A stretch of 64,000 nucleotides of DNA. Origin: Shewanella morhuae (GTDB lineage: Bacteria; Pseudomonadota; Gammaproteobacteria; Enterobacterales; Shewanellaceae). The notes under the pieces were generated by a model. The model saw nothing but the letters and a program-made list of their open reading frames with translations. It ran no database searches and was not told the origin of the DNA. The translations under genes were made by a program, and so were the position numbers. This document shows positions 18,279 through 27,870 of this stretch, in pieces (position 1 is the first letter of the stretch; every line of letters starts with the position of its first letter). The stretch spans positions 417,651-481,650 of the forward strand of contig NZ_FTNN01000001.1 in NCBI RefSeq assembly GCF_900156405.1. Direction: 5' to 3'.

Positions 18279-18970
18279 AACTGTCCTTTGCTGCTTAAAA
18301 TGGCTTCAGCCAGCTTAAAATCATAAATATCATCGATATCTACCGCTCTCTCTTTAGGCACGATAATATGCGCGACATTGCCAGCGAAAAGATTGTTGAC
18401 TCTCTGAATGTAGCTTGGTTTTGCCACATAAACAACAGTAGTAATATCATAAATTTGTGGGGCATCCTGTCGCCGATATACTTCAGTTGAAGGCGTATTG
18501 ACCAATTCAACATTACCGGATGTAGTTTCTTTGACCATATTAAAGTATGGGCTACGATTTGCCGGAGTGGTGGAGATACAAATATCAGCCTTACTACTAA
18601 TAAGCTTATTCATCGCAGATTCAACATCTGCCACACTTCGTAATGGACTTGTTGCGGGTAAACTAATGAATTGCTCAAATTCGCCATATTTATGGGTTAC
18701 CCAGTCGATGGCGTGCTGCCAAGAAAGCCATTCTGGCGACTTATCTGTGGCTAAATGTGCCGGTCTGGGTATGAGCTCTGCACCTGCGGCTAAACCAATG
18801 GTGGCAATTTTATCATCGTCGGTTGAGACGAAGACTCTATCAATTTTCGCTGTTTGCAGCGCGATTTCAATGGAATAAACAATAAGGGGTTTACCGAGTA
18901 AGTCTTTAATGTTTTTTCCTGGAAGTCCTTTTGAGCCACCTCGAGCGAAAATAAAGGCGTATCGTGTCAT
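18272..18970 (-). CDS. CMP-nonulosonate cytidylyltransferase (NeuA/LegF type)
   Basis: A 232-residue enzyme that activates a nonulosonic (sialic-like) acid with CTP to give the CMP-sugar used by the Maf transferases. The N-terminal motif IFARGGSKGLPGKNIKDLLG is the signature of acylneuraminate cytidylyltransferases, followed by STDDDKIA and SLPATSPLRS. The start is the ATG at 18970, whose ATGA overlaps the stop of the Gfo/Idh gene; an upstream start would add five residues. Legionaminate is the likeliest substrate because of the neighbours, but 8-epi or other variants are equally possible from sequence. Confidence 0.92.
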   Translation of the reverse strand: MTRYAFIFARGGSKGLPGKNIKDLLGKPLIVYSIEIALQTAKIDRVFVSTDDDKIATIGLAAGAELIPRPAHLATDKSPEWLSWQHAIDWVTHKYGEFEQFISLPATSPLRSVADVESAMNKLISSKADICISTTPANRSPYFNMVKETTSGNVELVNTPSTEVYRRQDAPQIYDITTVVYVAKPSYIQRVNNLFAGNVAHIIVPKERAVDIDDIYDFKLAEAILSSKGQLC

Positions 18971-19947
18971 TGCGTGACTCCCCATTCTGCCTGCTGCTTA
19001 ATTTTTGCGATTAGGCGCACTGTTTGATGTGCGTCTATTAGAGAAGTATTTGTATGTTGTTTATGTTGAATATGGGATACAAAGTCTGTCACCATATTGA
19101 AGTACATTTGATTTTTGTTCCATTCAGGTTGTGAATATAGAACCTGAGTACCCTCTGAATTGTAGTGGCGGATTGTATTGGTTATTAAATCCCAATGTAA
19201 TCTGCCTTTAGAGCCGATAAAAGTGCACTCTCGTTGAGCTTGTTTCTGAATGAAATCCATATGGATGTAACAAACAGTGCCCTGTTGGCTGGTTAAAATG
19301 AGATCTGCAATTTCTTCCACTTCCAGTGCTAACTCATTTGTCGTTCTTAGCTGTGCGTAGCTGAGTTTTAATGGACCTAATAACCAATGCAAATAATCCA
19401 ACTCATGACTTAATTCTAATAGGGCACCACCACCAAGGGATTTTTGGGCAGATACTGACTCAGAATAATGTTTATTGGGCCGCCAGTCGGGTAAATATTG
19501 TCCTACAACTGCGGAGCAGTTATATATTTTGCCAATAAGATCTTCTAATAATAGTTGTTTGATAACGATTGCAGAACTGAGGTATCGCAGACAATACCCC
19601 ACCATGACTGGACTGTTGTGACTTTGAGCAAGGGTCAAAATACGATCCGCACTCTCAGGTTCTGCGGCTAATGGCTTTTCTATCAATAGGGGAATATTGT
19701 GCTTCATTAACGTCGTGGCATGGGTTTCATGCAACGAAGCAGGGGAGGCGACAATCACCAGTTCTGGTTTGTAGTCGATTAGCTCGTTTATATTAGAGAG
19801 TACAAGATCAGCAAATTCTATTGGCTGATTTGCGACTCTTCCACTTGCAGAAAGCGCAATAATATTCGCTTGTGGGTAAAGTGCTTTTAGGTTTTGTCGA
19901 TGACGTTTGGCAATGTTACCCAGTCCAATCACAGCGAGTGTATTCAT
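18967..19947 (-). CDS. Gfo/Idh/MocA family oxidoreductase
   Basis: A 326-residue NAD(P)-dependent sugar oxidoreductase. The N-terminal Rossmann motif VIGLGNIAKRHRQN and the EKPLAAEPESADR segment are typical of the Gfo/Idh/MocA family, followed by the alpha/beta C-terminal domain. It overlaps the neighbouring genes by 4 bp on each side, so it is firmly inside the operon. It is not part of the minimal legionaminic pathway and may set stereochemistry or oxidise a modified sugar. Exact substrate unknown. Confidence 0.87.
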   Translation of the reverse strand: MNTLAVIGLGNIAKRHRQNLKALYPQANIIALSASGRVANQPIEFADLVLSNINELIDYKPELVIVASPASLHETHATTLMKHNIPLLIEKPLAAEPESADRILTLAQSHNSPVMVGYCLRYLSSAIVIKQLLLEDLIGKIYNCSAVVGQYLPDWRPNKHYSESVSAQKSLGGGALLELSHELDYLHWLLGPLKLSYAQLRTTNELALEVEEIADLILTSQQGTVCYIHMDFIQKQAQRECTFIGSKGRLHWDLITNTIRHYNSEGTQVLYSQPEWNKNQMYFNMVTDFVSHIQHKQHTNTSLIDAHQTVRLIAKIKQQAEWGVTQ

Positions 19948-21002
19948 TGTTCAAAACCGATGGCACAAATATCAATTTGGGCTTGTTTAAAGTCATCCAT
20001 ACGCCCTATATCGAGCCAATACTCATGGATAGGAAACATAAGAACTTGTCCGCCATCTGCAATTTTTTTTTCTAGCAGTGTTGGCATATCAATATGAGTG
20101 TTAGCGGGAACAATTTTTATAATATCTTGGTTTATAACATAAATGCCGGCATTAACAAAAAATCGTTGCACGGGTTTCTCGACCATTTCCGTGATACGAT
20201 TTCCTGTGCCGCTAATCACACCATAGGGAATTTGGTAGTCATACTCTCGAACACATATAGTTGCATCGGCATTATTGTCTTCATGAAATTTAAGTAAGTG
20301 TTGAAAATCCACTTTAGTTAAAATATCACCGTTCATCACAATTGTGGGCAATGGTGAAAGGTCTTTTGGGAGCAGGCCGACGGCTCCACCTGTTCCTAAG
20401 GGTATCGTTTCATGCACGTAGTTAATATTGACATTCCACCGACTACCATCTCCAAAGTGCGATGCAATTTGTTCCGGCATATAGTGGGTAGAAATATAAA
20501 AATTAGTAAAACCAGCTTGAATAAAATTAAAGAGTGCAATCTCTAGCAAGGGGCGATTGCCAACCTTAAGCATAGGTTTGGGGCATTTATCTGTTAAGGG
20601 CTTTAGACGTGTTCCAAAGCCTCCCGCCATGATAAGCACTGGATTCTCATAATGCGCTTTTTGTTGTGCACTTTTTAAGGTCTCTAATCCTACAAGAATA
20701 TGATCTTTAACCAGCGGGATAGATAAAACACTGTACTGTTGCATTAATTGCAGCAGTTTCTTTTTTGAGGTGTTAGGGGAAGCTGTCTTAGGATTGGTGT
20801 TCATCACTGCAGTCACAAGGGCGTCAAGTGATAGGTTATTGAGTAAACCTCTACGAATATCACCGTCGGTGATGATGCCTAATAAACGTTCATTTTCATC
20901 AGTCACTAATGCAACTTGAAGCGCTTGTGAGTTAATCAGTTGTAAAGCATCACGAAGTGTTTGTTTAGGTGATATTGTCACTTTACTCAATATTGGGTTC
21001 AT
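19944..21002 (-). CDS. CBS-domain sugar-phosphate nucleotidyltransferase (PtmE-like)
   Basis: A 352-residue fusion of two CBS domains (about residues 5-115: LGIITDGDIRRGL and the YSVLSIPLVKDH repeat) with a nucleotidyltransferase (about 120-350) carrying the signature MAGGFGTRLKPLTDKCPKP. This layout is that of Campylobacter PtmE, which makes GDP-glucosamine from glucosamine-1-phosphate and GTP. The CBS pair suggests control by an adenosyl nucleotide. It overlaps the downstream oxidoreductase by 4 bp. The guanylyl specificity is inferred from architecture only. Confidence 0.88.
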   Translation of the reverse strand: MNPILSKVTISPKQTLRDALQLINSQALQVALVTDENERLLGIITDGDIRRGLLNNLSLDALVTAVMNTNPKTASPNTSKKKLLQLMQQYSVLSIPLVKDHILVGLETLKSAQQKAHYENPVLIMAGGFGTRLKPLTDKCPKPMLKVGNRPLLEIALFNFIQAGFTNFYISTHYMPEQIASHFGDGSRWNVNINYVHETIPLGTGGAVGLLPKDLSPLPTIVMNGDILTKVDFQHLLKFHEDNNADATICVREYDYQIPYGVISGTGNRITEMVEKPVQRFFVNAGIYVINQDIIKIVPANTHIDMPTLLEKKIADGGQVLMFPIHEYWLDIGRMDDFKQAQIDICAIGFEQ

Positions 21003-21003
21003 A

Positions 21004-21642
21004 TTATGACCTTTCCTTTATATTACTGCGGTAACCATAAGTTATCGAATTATCGGGCATATCTTTAGTCACTGTGGCTCCCGCCGCGATAATGCAATTT
21101 TTACCTATTGAGATACCTTGTATTACATTGGCACCCGTAGCAATATGGGTGCGTTCGCCTATATGAACTCCGCCACAAATAATAGCACCAGGTGCGATAT
21201 GACAGCCACTGCCTATATCACAATCGTGTTCAATGATTGCGCCTGAATTAATTATTGTACCTCTGCCAATGGTTACACCTGTTTGTATAATAGATCCCGT
21301 TAAAATTTGTGAGCCAGCGCCAATAGTTGCATATGACGATAACATCGCATGCTTAGAGACAACGGATTCAAATTCATAATTCAGCTGAGTAAAGTGAGCA
21401 AATAGTTTATGGCGTAAATGTTGCCCTGGTAAGGAGCCTAAACCATTGACTAATCTAACCTCATTATAAGGGAATTTCAAAATATCATCATCAGAATCAA
21501 AGTGTTGTATATTGCTAAAGAGTGGGCTGCGCCCTTTACTCGGGCTAACCACAGCTAACAAAGTGTAACCTTGATGCAGTAAGATTTCTGTTAAGACACT
21601 GGCATGTCCGCCAGAGCCAACCATTATGATAGGTTTAGTCAT
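21004..21642 (-). CDS. Nonulosonic-pathway N-acetyltransferase (NeuD/PglD/LegH type)
   Basis: A 212-residue acetyltransferase with an N-terminal Rossmann-like half (IIMVGSGGHASVLTEILL) and a C-terminal left-handed beta-helix (TIGRGTIINSGAIIEHDCDIG, then IGKNCIIAAGATVTKDM), the PglD/NeuD pattern. The His in IIEHDCDIG is the expected catalytic base. It overlaps the synthase gene by 8 bp. The likely job is acetyl transfer from acetyl-CoA to the 4-amino group of the LegC product. Confidence 0.85.
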   Translation of the reverse strand: MTKPIIMVGSGGHASVLTEILLHQGYTLLAVVSPSKGRSPLFSNIQHFDSDDDILKFPYNEVRLVNGLGSLPGQHLRHKLFAHFTQLNYEFESVVSKHAMLSSYATIGAGSQILTGSIIQTGVTIGRGTIINSGAIIEHDCDIGSGCHIAPGAIICGGVHIGERTHIATGANVIQGISIGKNCIIAAGATVTKDMPDNSITYGYRSNIKERS

Positions 21643-22714
21643 AGATCACCTCGCCTGACTGGTAATCTCGCTCTGCACATGTATTGAGTTTTTGCCAATA
21701 TTTGTATGGACTTGTGCCCGTTCCTGGGCGTTTTACCGCAAGATTGTTGACTGAAAATAGCTCGCCCTTTTTTATGCTTGTCGTAGTCACTAAGCTTTTT
21801 CTTGCAAGGGGTAGATTTGTCAGTTCGGCGGGTTGAGGCGTTTTTATACCATTTCCCATCGCACGCTCAACGGTGCGAATTGCTGTCACCATCTCCTTAA
21901 GCTCATGGGGCTCTAGTGAGGCCTTATGATCTGGACCTGGTAATGCCTTATCCAAGGTAAAGTGTTTTTCAATAATGCACGCGCCCCGTGCTGCGGCCGC
22001 AATAGGAATAGTGATCCCTTGACTATGGTCTGAATATCCGACGGGTAAAGAGAAAGCCGAAGCTAAGGTATCCATTACCTTAAGATTGATTTGATCAAAG
22101 GGAGCCGGATACTCAGTTGTGCAATGCAGTAAGGTTAACTTTGCTTGTAATGCCTGTTGGCCTTGGGTAGAGGCATAGGCGGCTTGGAAAGCTTGGAGAT
22201 CAGGGAGCGTGTTGAGTGGGGATGTTAGGCCAAAGGCAATGACCCCCAATGCCGCTTCAACTTCAGCTAAGGTTGACATACCCGTGGATAAAATAAGATC
22301 ACAGCCAGTCCGTGCATGCTCAAGTAAAAAGGGGGCATTAGTGATTTCTCCCGAGGCTATTTTGAGCGTCTTGAGTTGCAGAGTGTTGACAAGAAATGCC
22401 AAGCTTTCAGAATCAAATGCGGTAGATAAAAACTGGATCCCCAGTTTTTGACAATAGCGGATCAAATTCTGATGAGTTTCAAAACTCAGCTCTAAGCGAC
22501 TTAGCATCGCAAGTTGCGGCTCTATTTTTTGGGTATTCGCTACCTGATAAGCTGCTTGTTGTGCGCTTTCGGTAACTAATCTTTTTGCATTAAAAGTTTG
22601 AAACTTAACCGCGTCAGCACCAGCATCAACAGCAGCATCAATTAGCTTAAAAGCCATGTCAAATGAGCCATTATGGTTAACACCAGCTTCTGCTATGACT
22701 AAAGTTTGCTTCAT
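21635..22714 (-). CDS. neuB: N-acetylneuraminate/legionaminate synthase family protein
   Basis: A 359-residue aldol-type synthase that condenses a six-carbon acetamido sugar with phosphoenolpyruvate to form the nine-carbon nonulosonic acid. The NeuB TIM-barrel signs are clear: IAEAGVNHNGSFDMAFKLID, DAVKFQTFNAKRLV, LSTGMSTLAEVE, YSDHSQGITIP and ACIIEKHFTLDKALPGPDHK. The C-terminal SAF/antifreeze-like domain begins near residue 295 (RKSLVTTTSIKKGE). In this context LegI is the best functional analogue. Its ATG overlaps the stop of the PIG-L gene (ATGA). Confidence 0.93.
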   Translation of the reverse strand: MKQTLVIAEAGVNHNGSFDMAFKLIDAAVDAGADAVKFQTFNAKRLVTESAQQAAYQVANTQKIEPQLAMLSRLELSFETHQNLIRYCQKLGIQFLSTAFDSESLAFLVNTLQLKTLKIASGEITNAPFLLEHARTGCDLILSTGMSTLAEVEAALGVIAFGLTSPLNTLPDLQAFQAAYASTQGQQALQAKLTLLHCTTEYPAPFDQINLKVMDTLASAFSLPVGYSDHSQGITIPIAAAARGACIIEKHFTLDKALPGPDHKASLEPHELKEMVTAIRTVERAMGNGIKTPQPAELTNLPLARKSLVTTTSIKKGELFSVNNLAVKRPGTGTSPYKYWQKLNTCAERDYQSGEVIYD

Positions 22715-23388
22715 TTTATAATCTCTTTTAACAGCATAAACGCTTCTGCAGAATCACATCCAGCTTGCGCCCCTCTCACATGTCCTAAAGACCTGATGGC
22801 TTTTATACTTCTTGGAAATGGAAACTCACCTAGCTCAGATGTATATAGCTTTAAAATTAATATTTTCTTTTCCATAAACTCAGAAATATCCACAAATACA
22901 TTAGGACTAAAAGTTGTATTACCAGGCTTTATATTAAAGTCAGTTTCAGACAAAGTCTCGTAGGCCAGTATTTTTTCAATGAATGGATATCTAAAAGATT
23001 TTGTTGTTGAAGCAACAACATCAAATACAACTTCATGATCACTATGAACATCGTTTCGAAATGGGGTATAGACGATTTGAGGTTTTATTTGGTTTATTAT
23101 AATAGAAAAAGCATCAACCAAATTGCTTTTTGATTGGGTGTCTAACAATGCGGGTGAATATGCTAATTGATGGACCGATTTAAAACCATATTGCTCAGTA
23201 ACCGCCAACACTTCATTTTGCCTATTTAGTACCGCCTCATCTGAATAGCCTGAATTAGATGATATTTGAGTAACGATTAACCAATGGACTTCATCACCAT
23301 TTTTTTTATGTTTCAACAGGCTGCCACCACAGCCAAGCGATTCATCATCCGCATGAGGAGCGACTACTAGCACGATTTTTTTAAACAT
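22711..23388 (-). CDS. PIG-L family deacetylase
   Basis: A 225-residue zinc-dependent LmbE/PIG-L N-deacetylase. The metal-binding motif APHADDESLGCGG is at residues 10-22 and the later HSDHEVVF carries a third ligand. These enzymes remove acetyl groups from N-acetylated sugars. It lies between the hydrolysing epimerase and the synthase, overlapping both by a few bases, so it is co-translated with the core pathway. A deacetylase is not a step of the published legionaminic routes; here it may free an amino group for re-acylation by one of the acyltransferases in the operon. Confidence 0.87.
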   Translation of the reverse strand: MFKKIVLVVAPHADDESLGCGGSLLKHKKNGDEVHWLIVTQISSNSGYSDEAVLNRQNEVLAVTEQYGFKSVHQLAYSPALLDTQSKSNLVDAFSIIINQIKPQIVYTPFRNDVHSDHEVVFDVVASTTKSFRYPFIEKILAYETLSETDFNIKPGNTTFSPNVFVDISEFMEKKILILKLYTSELGEFPFPRSIKAIRSLGHVRGAQAGCDSAEAFMLLKEIIK

Positions 23389-24532
23389 ATAAAGGGTCCT
23401 CAGGCTTATTTAGAAGTGATTTGAAATTTAGCGATTTAATAAGCTTATGTGCTTTTTCTGCTGAATGACTATCACCATAAATATTAATAACACGACTCAT
23501 TTTTAAAGCGAAATCTGTTGAAGAAATTTCATTCAAACCAGCTTGAATTGCCTCTGCAGATGAGTCTACAAACAAAACATTATCCGAACAATCTCGACCT
23601 TTCTGTCGTAATCCGACATTTAAACAAGGTATTGGAATGCTTGCGGCTTCAAGTAAACCTGCAGATGAATTACCAACAATGATATCGCACGCACTAAATA
23701 GATTTAGAAATTCATCACGGGGTAAATTTCCATAAAGCGTTATTTCAGAATATTGCGCAGCTAAACGTGATAGCGTAGAAACAATTAAAGCATTACCGGG
23801 GTCGCTATTTGGTGAACCTATAAAGCAATGATAGCCATTTTTTATCAAGGTCATAAGAATGTCATTGACAATATCAGGCGCTTTCATTACTTCATCTTTT
23901 ATCGGATGGAAAATCACAAGCGCTGCAGGTTTATCTATAATTTTACCGGCAATTATATATTTTATATCTGCTATTGGCACAATATTTTTAAACTTATCTA
24001 GTGCAATGCTACCTATATCAAAAATTCGATTTTCAGGCTCTTTTAACGCTAATAAACGTGCTTTGTGAATAGCCGTGCTAACGAAATGTACTGTTGATAA
24101 TTTACTAACAGCATGACGGATCGAATTGTCAATATAACTATCACTCGCATGGTCTCCACCATAAAAGTGCAAAGTTGGGATAGATAAGTAACCACCAAGT
24201 AATGCACCAATCATTACATCTTCTCTATCACCAGCATAAATAATTAAATCTGGCGAAAAAGCTGAAACTGAGTCGACCGCTGATAACAATAAAATTGATG
24301 CACTTTTGAGTCTAGATTTAGGTGTGTCACTATTAATTAGGCTATCAATTTCAAGAAGAACATCAAAACCATCACGGTGAATATCTTTTATAGTATAGTC
24401 GTGAATGGCCGAATTATGTGTGCCACCAACTAATAATTTCAATTCAATATCGATATCATTATGCAGCCGAGTATATAAAGGACTTAACAAATCATAATCA
24501 GATCGAATAGAGGTTAGCGCTAAAATTCTCAT
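23381..24532 (-). CDS. neuC: Hydrolysing UDP/GDP-sugar 2-epimerase (NeuC/LegG type)
   Basis: A 383-residue enzyme that releases the nucleotide and inverts C2 to give the free mannose-configured sugar for the synthase. NeuC-type features include the N-terminal LALTSIRSDYDLLSPLY, HFYGGDH, the FHPIKDEV strand-turn and GNSSAGLLEAASIPIPCLN, which contacts the nucleotide. The ATG at 24532 overlaps the upstream stop by one base (TGATG); the ORF can be read one codon further to a TTG. In a legionaminic context it would be LegG acting on the 2,4-diacetamido sugar nucleotide. Confidence 0.9.
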   Translation of the reverse strand: MRILALTSIRSDYDLLSPLYTRLHNDIDIELKLLVGGTHNSAIHDYTIKDIHRDGFDVLLEIDSLINSDTPKSRLKSASILLLSAVDSVSAFSPDLIIYAGDREDVMIGALLGGYLSIPTLHFYGGDHASDSYIDNSIRHAVSKLSTVHFVSTAIHKARLLALKEPENRIFDIGSIALDKFKNIVPIADIKYIIAGKIIDKPAALVIFHPIKDEVMKAPDIVNDILMTLIKNGYHCFIGSPNSDPGNALIVSTLSRLAAQYSEITLYGNLPRDEFLNLFSACDIIVGNSSAGLLEAASIPIPCLNVGLRQKGRDCSDNVLFVDSSAEAIQAGLNEISSTDFALKMSRVINIYGDSHSAEKAHKLIKSLNFKSLLNKPEDPLYV

Positions 24533-25359
24533 CAAAATATATCCGACATAGACATTTGTACAAATATTTTTGGAGCTGTTGACATATTAAAAGTGCGATA
24601 TCCAAAACGGTACGGGAACGCGGTAATGACGCCTTCAGGTAAAATGTCATTTTCTTGAATCGGTAAAATAATATTGTAGCTTTGTTCTAAGGCTAAATTG
24701 TGCAAATTGCCTCTCTCACCTAAGTGCATTATATCAGCAATACCATCCAGAGGCTTAACTCCTAATCCATTGATATAATTCCATTGTTGATTAGGTTTAT
24801 TAGTTCTCCAATATTTAATGTTAGTTTTTTCCATGTTCAGCGTTAAAGAATCAACGGTTTTTATTCGAGTGATTTTTTCTGCTACAAAATAAACCGATGA
24901 TTTAGATATCTGTATTACTCGGTACTTATCTGAAACAATCCACTGTAGTCGTTTAATAAATCCAGGAGTAGAGCTTTCATTTGGAAAACCAAACACTATT
25001 GCTGGTTGATTAAATGCATTAATTAAGTTGTACACTCGTTCAGCTAATTTTTGAAAAAGCCCGTGTTTTCGATAGTTAATTCCTACCATTGTTGTCATTG
25101 ATAAAAAGCCTAAAACAGATTCGTTTTCAGACTCTAAATTCATAGGAACAACTGCATAATGGCCAATCAACTTTTTACCATCAAAAGCCATCGATACTAA
25201 AGGTTCACCAAATGGGTTATCTAAATATGCCCATTGCCATAGCTCTTTTGATAAATTTTTATCGAAAGACTCTAAAAATAATTCAGCAATAGCATCATAA
25301 TAATTGATCAATTCATCTTTATGCATGACATCAATAATTTTAAAATTATGGCTCATCAT
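24532..25359 (-). CDS. GNAT family N-acyltransferase, putative
   Basis: A 275-residue protein with a GNAT-like centre: IGHYAVVPMNLE, LGFLSMTTMVGINYRKHGLFQKLAERVY (the acyl-CoA-binding stretch) and VFGFPNESSTPGF. The C-terminal half is unlike simple GNATs and may bind a large acceptor. It sits between legC and the epimerase gene, overlapping the latter by one base. Together with the PIG-L deacetylase it may install a non-acetyl N-acyl group on the nonulosonic sugar. The acyl donor and acceptor cannot be told from sequence. Its base composition is AT-rich. Confidence 0.72.
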   Translation of the reverse strand: MMSHNFKIIDVMHKDELINYYDAIAELFLESFDKNLSKELWQWAYLDNPFGEPLVSMAFDGKKLIGHYAVVPMNLESENESVLGFLSMTTMVGINYRKHGLFQKLAERVYNLINAFNQPAIVFGFPNESSTPGFIKRLQWIVSDKYRVIQISKSSVYFVAEKITRIKTVDSLTLNMEKTNIKYWRTNKPNQQWNYINGLGVKPLDGIADIMHLGERGNLHNLALEQSYNIILPIQENDILPEGVITAFPYRFGYRTFNMSTAPKIFVQMSMSDIF

Positions 25360-25415
25360 TTTCTTCCCTCTTCTGATTTAACATTAGTAACAACATTGTT
25401 CGTTTTTATTAAATT

Positions 25416-26564
25416 TTATTTATCTAGGGTTAAAGCACTACTAGGAATGTTAACAAGCCTGTGTGAAATCCACTCTGAATAGCTCAGATTACCTCTTAAT
25501 GCATTTTTAAACATTGGCAGTTTATGCATTAATTTCCATACCGGTCGGGTCATCACACCCGCATCATTAGTTGCTTTTAATATTTCATCACGACGGCGTA
25601 AATCTGGGCAAATAATTGCGTTAAGCCAATAATTAGACTTGGCATAATCGGGTTCATTCACAAATTGCCATTCGGTGTTGCTAAAGAAATCTTGGTAGTG
25701 GTGTGCCAGTGCACGTTTTTGCCCAATAAAGAGAGGTAAGCTTTCCATTTGAGCGCAGCCAAGGGCCGCATTTAGATTGGGCATTCGATAATTGAAACCC
25801 GCCTCATTATGGTAAAACTCATAAGGGTGGGGCACCTTCGCGGTTGTTGTAATGTGTTTTGCTCGCTCGCCACTGACTTTATTGCGGGCTAATAACATAC
25901 CGCCGCCGCCAGTGGTGATGATTTTATTGCCATTAAAACTCAGTGCTCCAAAATCACCCATAGTACCTGTGTGTGTTCCCTTATAGTAAGAACCTAAACT
26001 TTCTGCCGCATCTTCAATTAAGACCAGATTCCATTGTTTACAAATCTGAAGTAATTCATCCAGTTGTGCTGGATGGCCGAAAGTATGCATCGGCAATAGT
26101 GCTTTTATTGTTTGGCCGGTTTTTTTATGAATGCATTTCCCGTGTTCATCGATAATTCCATAATCAGTTAAATAAACGGCGACAGCTTGAGGGCATAGAC
26201 TGAGACTAGTTGTCGAAATATCAATAAAAATAGGTTCAGCACCTAGGTGGTATAAGGTATTACAGGTCGCCACAAAAGTGAGTGCTTGTGTGATAACCAG
26301 ATCGCCGCGCTTAACATTAGCCATGTACAGAGCGGTATGCAAAGCACTCGTGCCACTAGAGGTCGCAACCGCTTTAGGTGATTTGGTAAAGGTTTCAATT
26401 TTGTGTTCGAAATCGTTTACGAATCGGCCAACGCTAGATACATAAGTGCTAGCAATAGTCTCTGCCACATAAGTTTGCTCATTCCCTGGAAAAGTTGGCG
26501 CATGTAAGGGAATAAACTCATTGGTTTGATAAGTGTCGCGAATAAACTCAATTAATGACCACAT
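25416..26564 (-). CDS. legC: LegC family PLP-dependent sugar aminotransferase
   Basis: A 382-residue DegT/DnrJ/EryC1 aminotransferase that converts the 4-keto-6-deoxy sugar nucleotide from LegB to its 4-amino form. The fold is clear: FIPLHAPTFPGNEQTYV at the start, SSGTSALHTALYMANVKRGD, IEDAAESLGSYYKGTHTGTMG, and the PLP-binding Lys in SFNGNKIITTGGGGML. The opening and the short insert after FIDISTTSLSLCPQ fit the LegC subfamily. It follows legB by 29 bp with its own AAAGGT ribosome-binding site. Confidence 0.92.
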   Translation of the reverse strand: MWSLIEFIRDTYQTNEFIPLHAPTFPGNEQTYVAETIASTYVSSVGRFVNDFEHKIETFTKSPKAVATSSGTSALHTALYMANVKRGDLVITQALTFVATCNTLYHLGAEPIFIDISTTSLSLCPQAVAVYLTDYGIIDEHGKCIHKKTGQTIKALLPMHTFGHPAQLDELLQICKQWNLVLIEDAAESLGSYYKGTHTGTMGDFGALSFNGNKIITTGGGGMLLARNKVSGERAKHITTTAKVPHPYEFYHNEAGFNYRMPNLNAALGCAQMESLPLFIGQKRALAHHYQDFFSNTEWQFVNEPDYAKSNYWLNAIICPDLRRRDEILKATNDAGVMTRPVWKLMHKLPMFKNALRGNLSYSEWISHRLVNIPSSALTLDK

Positions 26565-26593
26565 TATGTTGCTACCTTTAAAATCTAGCGAAT

Positions 26594-27784
26594 TTACATT
26601 TTTTCATCGAGAGACTTCCCTGTTTCCCGATGGGCGAAATCGGGTAACATTAACAAAAAAAGATCCAATAATTGTTTTTTAGTCCATGATTTTTCTAAAA
26701 GCATAGCTTGAATGCTCTGCTCGAAAAAAACGATTAACTTGGCATTGTATTGGAGCTCATTTTTAATAATGCCCAATTCAGCAAAGCTATCCATGTCCAG
26801 AGTCTCTTTTTTCGTGAAAAACTCCTCAAAATCCTTTTCACCTGAGGTATCACTAATACTGAAGTAGCAGGGCCATAACCCTTCGGCAGGTAAAGTAAAT
26901 GAGAGTTCTCTAGCCTCATCTTCACTGTTACAAATATAGGCTTTATAACCACGAGTTAACAGGTAGCGGGTTGCGATATCTGCAAAGGAGATAAGGTGTT
27001 GTGACTCATCGAGCTTGGGAAAGTAAATGTCTCTATTTTCACCGAAAATACACGACATCAAACAAAGCTCCCCAGATTCCTGAGGCGTCAAAAAATAGCG
27101 TTTTATATCAGTTGGTGCAACTATGGGTTGTTGTTTCAACATTCGTTGGTTAAAGCTATGTAGTAAAGAGCCATCTGAAAAGGCAACATTGGCAAACCGG
27201 GCTGTGGAAATAGCCAGTTGTTCGCTGCCGCGCATCAAAAACATTTCCATGATACGTTTTGATGCTCCCATCATATTCACTGGGTTCGCCGCTTTATCGG
27301 TAGAGACACAAAAATATTTTTTAACCCCGTAGGCAATTGATTGCTTAATCGTTTTGTCAGTATTAAGAATATTGACGTTAATCATGCGCATTAAGGTGAA
27401 GGGATCTTTCTCGCTTCTTACATGCTTAAGTGCTGAGAGATTAAGGACATAATCATACTGGCCATCTCTAGCGATGAAAGCATCATATTCAATGGAGTCG
27501 ACATCAAGGGCAAACGTTTGAAAGTCACCAGCAATATAGCCAAAGGAGCTGCGTATATCCCTAACCAGCTCGGCTAAGTTATTCTCACTGAGATCGACAA
27601 CATGCAACTTGAGCGGAGTGCGTTTAAAGATTTCTTTAACAACCGCTTGACCAATAGAGCCTGCGCCACCGATAACGAGAAAACGTGAATGGTTGACCTC
27701 TTGATTTAACGAGGAATTATGATGGCTGATATCTGATACAAAAAGTGCGCTCTCCCTTCCTATTAATTTCAATATGTCCGTCAT
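26594..27784 (-). CDS. legB: UDP-GlcNAc 4,6-dehydratase (LegB type)
   Basis: A 396-residue extended SDR that starts the pathway by oxidising C4 and dehydrating C5-C6 of the HexNAc nucleotide. The cofactor motif GGAGSIGQAVV is at about residues 38-48, and the active-site stretch STDKAANPVNMMGASK has the Met-X3-Lys variant seen in inverting/retaining 4,6-dehydratases. Residues 345-396 form a helical tail absent from the 330-residue PseB class but usual in the longer group associated with LegC. This is the first sugar gene in transcription order. Whether it uses UDP or GDP sugar is open. Confidence 0.9.
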   Translation of the reverse strand: MTDILKLIGRESALFVSDISHHNSSLNQEVNHSRFLVIGGAGSIGQAVVKEIFKRTPLKLHVVDLSENNLAELVRDIRSSFGYIAGDFQTFALDVDSIEYDAFIARDGQYDYVLNLSALKHVRSEKDPFTLMRMINVNILNTDKTIKQSIAYGVKKYFCVSTDKAANPVNMMGASKRIMEMFLMRGSEQLAISTARFANVAFSDGSLLHSFNQRMLKQQPIVAPTDIKRYFLTPQESGELCLMSCIFGENRDIYFPKLDESQHLISFADIATRYLLTRGYKAYICNSEDEARELSFTLPAEGLWPCYFSISDTSGEKDFEEFFTKKETLDMDSFAELGIIKNELQYNAKLIVFFEQSIQAMLLEKSWTKKQLLDLFLLMLPDFAHRETGKSLDEKM

Positions 27785-27870
27785 TGGGGATCCTATTGGT
27801 GTTGGATATGCTTATGCCAAATTGAGCCAGAAAATCTAAGTCTCTATACAGAGAGTTAAATTTTATCTTA

